From assembly GCA_903834645.1 (NCBI GenBank), contig CAILKA010000413.1, forward strand, positions 1 to 16,109: 16,109 nt of DNA, in the 5' to 3' direction. Below the pieces are notes generated by a model. It was given only the letters and a program-made list of their open reading frames with translations, searched no databases and had not been told where the DNA came from. Origin of the DNA: an uncultured beta proteobacterium. GTDB lineage: Bacteria > Pseudomonadota > Gammaproteobacteria > Burkholderiales > Burkholderiaceae_C. Shown here piece after piece: positions 15,003 through 16,109 of this stretch; within the stretch, counting starts at the first letter, position 1; each line of letters opens with the position of its first letter. Made by a program: the position numbers and the translations under genes.

Positions 15003-16109
15003 CTACTTGGCCGGGACGGCCGAGCGGGCCGCCAGGGCGGCCGCCGCGCGCTCGGCCGATTGCGTCAGCGCGCGCTTGTACTCGTTGGGGAAGACCTTGA
15101 CGAAGCGCGAGCGGGCGCCAGCCCAGTCGTCCAGGATCTCCCGCGCCCGCAGCGAACCCGTCCAGCGATGGTGGTCCTCCACCAGCTTGCGCAGTTGCTG
15201 CTCGTCGCTCTGGCCACGGTGCCAGGCAGCCGCAGGGCTGCCCGCCGCCTGCTCGGCCTGGGGCAGCACCTTTTCCAGCGCCACCATCGAAAGGTTGCAG
15301 CGCGCCGCGAAGCTGCCGTCTTCGTCGTAGACGTAGGCCACACCCCCGCTCATGCCGGCAGCGAAATTGCGCCCGGTGCGGCCCAGCACCGCCACGGTGC
15401 CGCCCGTCATGTACTCGCAGCCGTGATCGCCCGTGCCCTCCACGACAGTCGTGGCACCTGACAGCCGCACCGCGAAGCGCTCTCCGGCCACGCCACGGAA
15501 GAAGGCCTCGCCGCTGGTGGCGCCATAGAGCGCCGTGTTGCCGATGATGATGTTGCGCGTGGCCTCGCCGCGAAAGTCGATGCTCGGCCGCACGACGATG
15601 CGCCCTCCCGACAGGCCCTTGCCGGTGTAGTCGTTGGCATCCCCGATCAGGTAAAGCGTGATGCCCGAGGAGAGGAAGGCCCCGAAGCTCTGCCCGCCCG
15701 TGCCCTCCATCTGCATGAAGATGGTGTGATCGGGCAGCCCCTCGGGCCGCCGGCGCACGAGTTCGCCCGACAGCATCGCGCCCACCGAGCGGTTGACGTT
15801 GCGCACCTCCTCCATGAACTGCACCTTCTCGCCTCGCTCGAGGGCGGGGCTGCAGCGGTCGATCAGCTTGAGGTCCAGCGCGCGATCGAGCCCGTGGTCC
15901 TGCACCTGGGTCTGGAAGCGTGGCACCTCGGCCGGCACGAGCGGCTGGTGGAAGATGCGGCTGAAATCCAGGCCCCGCGCCTTCCAGTGCGCCACGCCCT
16001 TGCGGGTGTCGAGCAGGTCGGCGCGGCCGATCAGCTCGTCGAAGCGCCGGATGCCCAGCTGCGCCATGATCTGGCGCGCCTCCTCGGCGACGAAGAAGAA
16101 GTAGTTGAC
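15003..16109 (-). CDS. gltB: Glutamate synthase large subunit, C-terminal part (cut by window edge)
   Basis: The last 368 residues of GltB, the subunit that releases ammonia from glutamine and condenses it with 2-oxoglutarate. The visible part begins at the end of the FMN synthase domain (VNYFFFVAEEARQIMAQLG). It then covers the C-terminal beta-helix domain with its repeated glycine pattern: GDANDYTGKGLSGGRIVVRP, NTALYGATSGEAFFRGVAGE and GDHGCEYMTGGTVAVLGRTG. The domain is complete to the stop TAG (15005-15003), with an Ala-rich tail. The N-terminal glutaminase domain and the iron-sulfur cysteines are off the right edge. gltD follows 100 bases downstream. Confidence 0.97.
   Translation of the reverse strand, partial: VNYFFFVAEEARQIMAQLGIRRFDELIGRADLLDTRKGVAHWKARGLDFSRIFHQPLVPAEVPRFQTQVQDHGLDRALDLKLIDRCSPALERGEKVQFMEEVRNVNRSVGAMLSGELVRRRPEGLPDHTIFMQMEGTGGQSFGAFLSSGITLYLIGDANDYTGKGLSGGRIVVRPSIDFRGEATRNIIIGNTALYGATSGEAFFRGVAGERFAVRLSGATTVVEGTGDHGCEYMTGGTVAVLGRTGRNFAAGMSGGVAYVYDEDGSFAARCNLSMVALEKVLPQAEQAAGSPAAAWHRGQSDEQQLRKLVEDHHRWTGSLRAREILDDWAGARSRFVKVFPNEYKRALTQSAERAAAALAARSAVPAK

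Overview
This window (about 68-70% GC by eye) looks like chromosome of a betaproteobacterium in the order Burkholderiales, probably near the Rubrivivax/Leptothrix/Caldimonas group. The assignment rests on the gltB-gltD-mlaFEDACB order, the HexR-type regulator next to zwf, and protein sequence style. It is inference and was not checked against a database. Genes are tightly packed, with many 4-base stop/start overlaps. No gap exceeds about 215 bases. I saw no tRNA, rRNA, CRISPR array, insertion sequence or phage gene.

Left part (1-2409): the 5' end of pgi (glucose-6-phosphate isomerase) follows tal (transaldolase) on the minus strand, overlapping it by ATGA. A ten-helix DMT/EamA permease gene diverges from tal on the plus strand.

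Middle (2438-9379): a minus-strand ABC importer operon, afuA-afuB-afuC (binding protein, double-length permease, ATPase), diverges from zwf-hexR (glucose-6-phosphate dehydrogenase and an RpiR-family regulator) on the plus strand. The permease reading frame is broken by one extra G in a five-G run at 4108-4112. The broken frame stays open into the ATPase gene, so it mimics a 1095-residue fusion. Such importers are usually labelled ferric-iron transporters. Here the binding protein lacks a Tyr-Tyr iron motif, the permease has the long AfuB architecture, and the neighbours are zwf, pgi and tal. Characterised AfuA proteins bind glucose-6-phosphate, fructose-6-phosphate and sedoheptulose-7-phosphate, which are the substrates of these three enzymes. 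I therefore read the locus as a sugar-phosphate uptake and oxidation module. The 213-base afuA/zwf intergenic region holds a good sigma-70-like promoter for zwf and three inverted repeats; one overlaps the predicted start of transcription and is a candidate HexR operator.

Right part (9364-16109), all minus strand: gltB (3' part) and gltD encode glutamate synthase. Downstream lies the complete Mla operon mlaF-E-D-A-C-B, which moves phospholipids between outer and inner membrane. MlaA has a signal peptide but no lipobox cysteine, which is odd for this normally lipidated protein. mlaF starts at TTG just after a small hairpin. mlaB and hexR converge and overlap by 16 bases.
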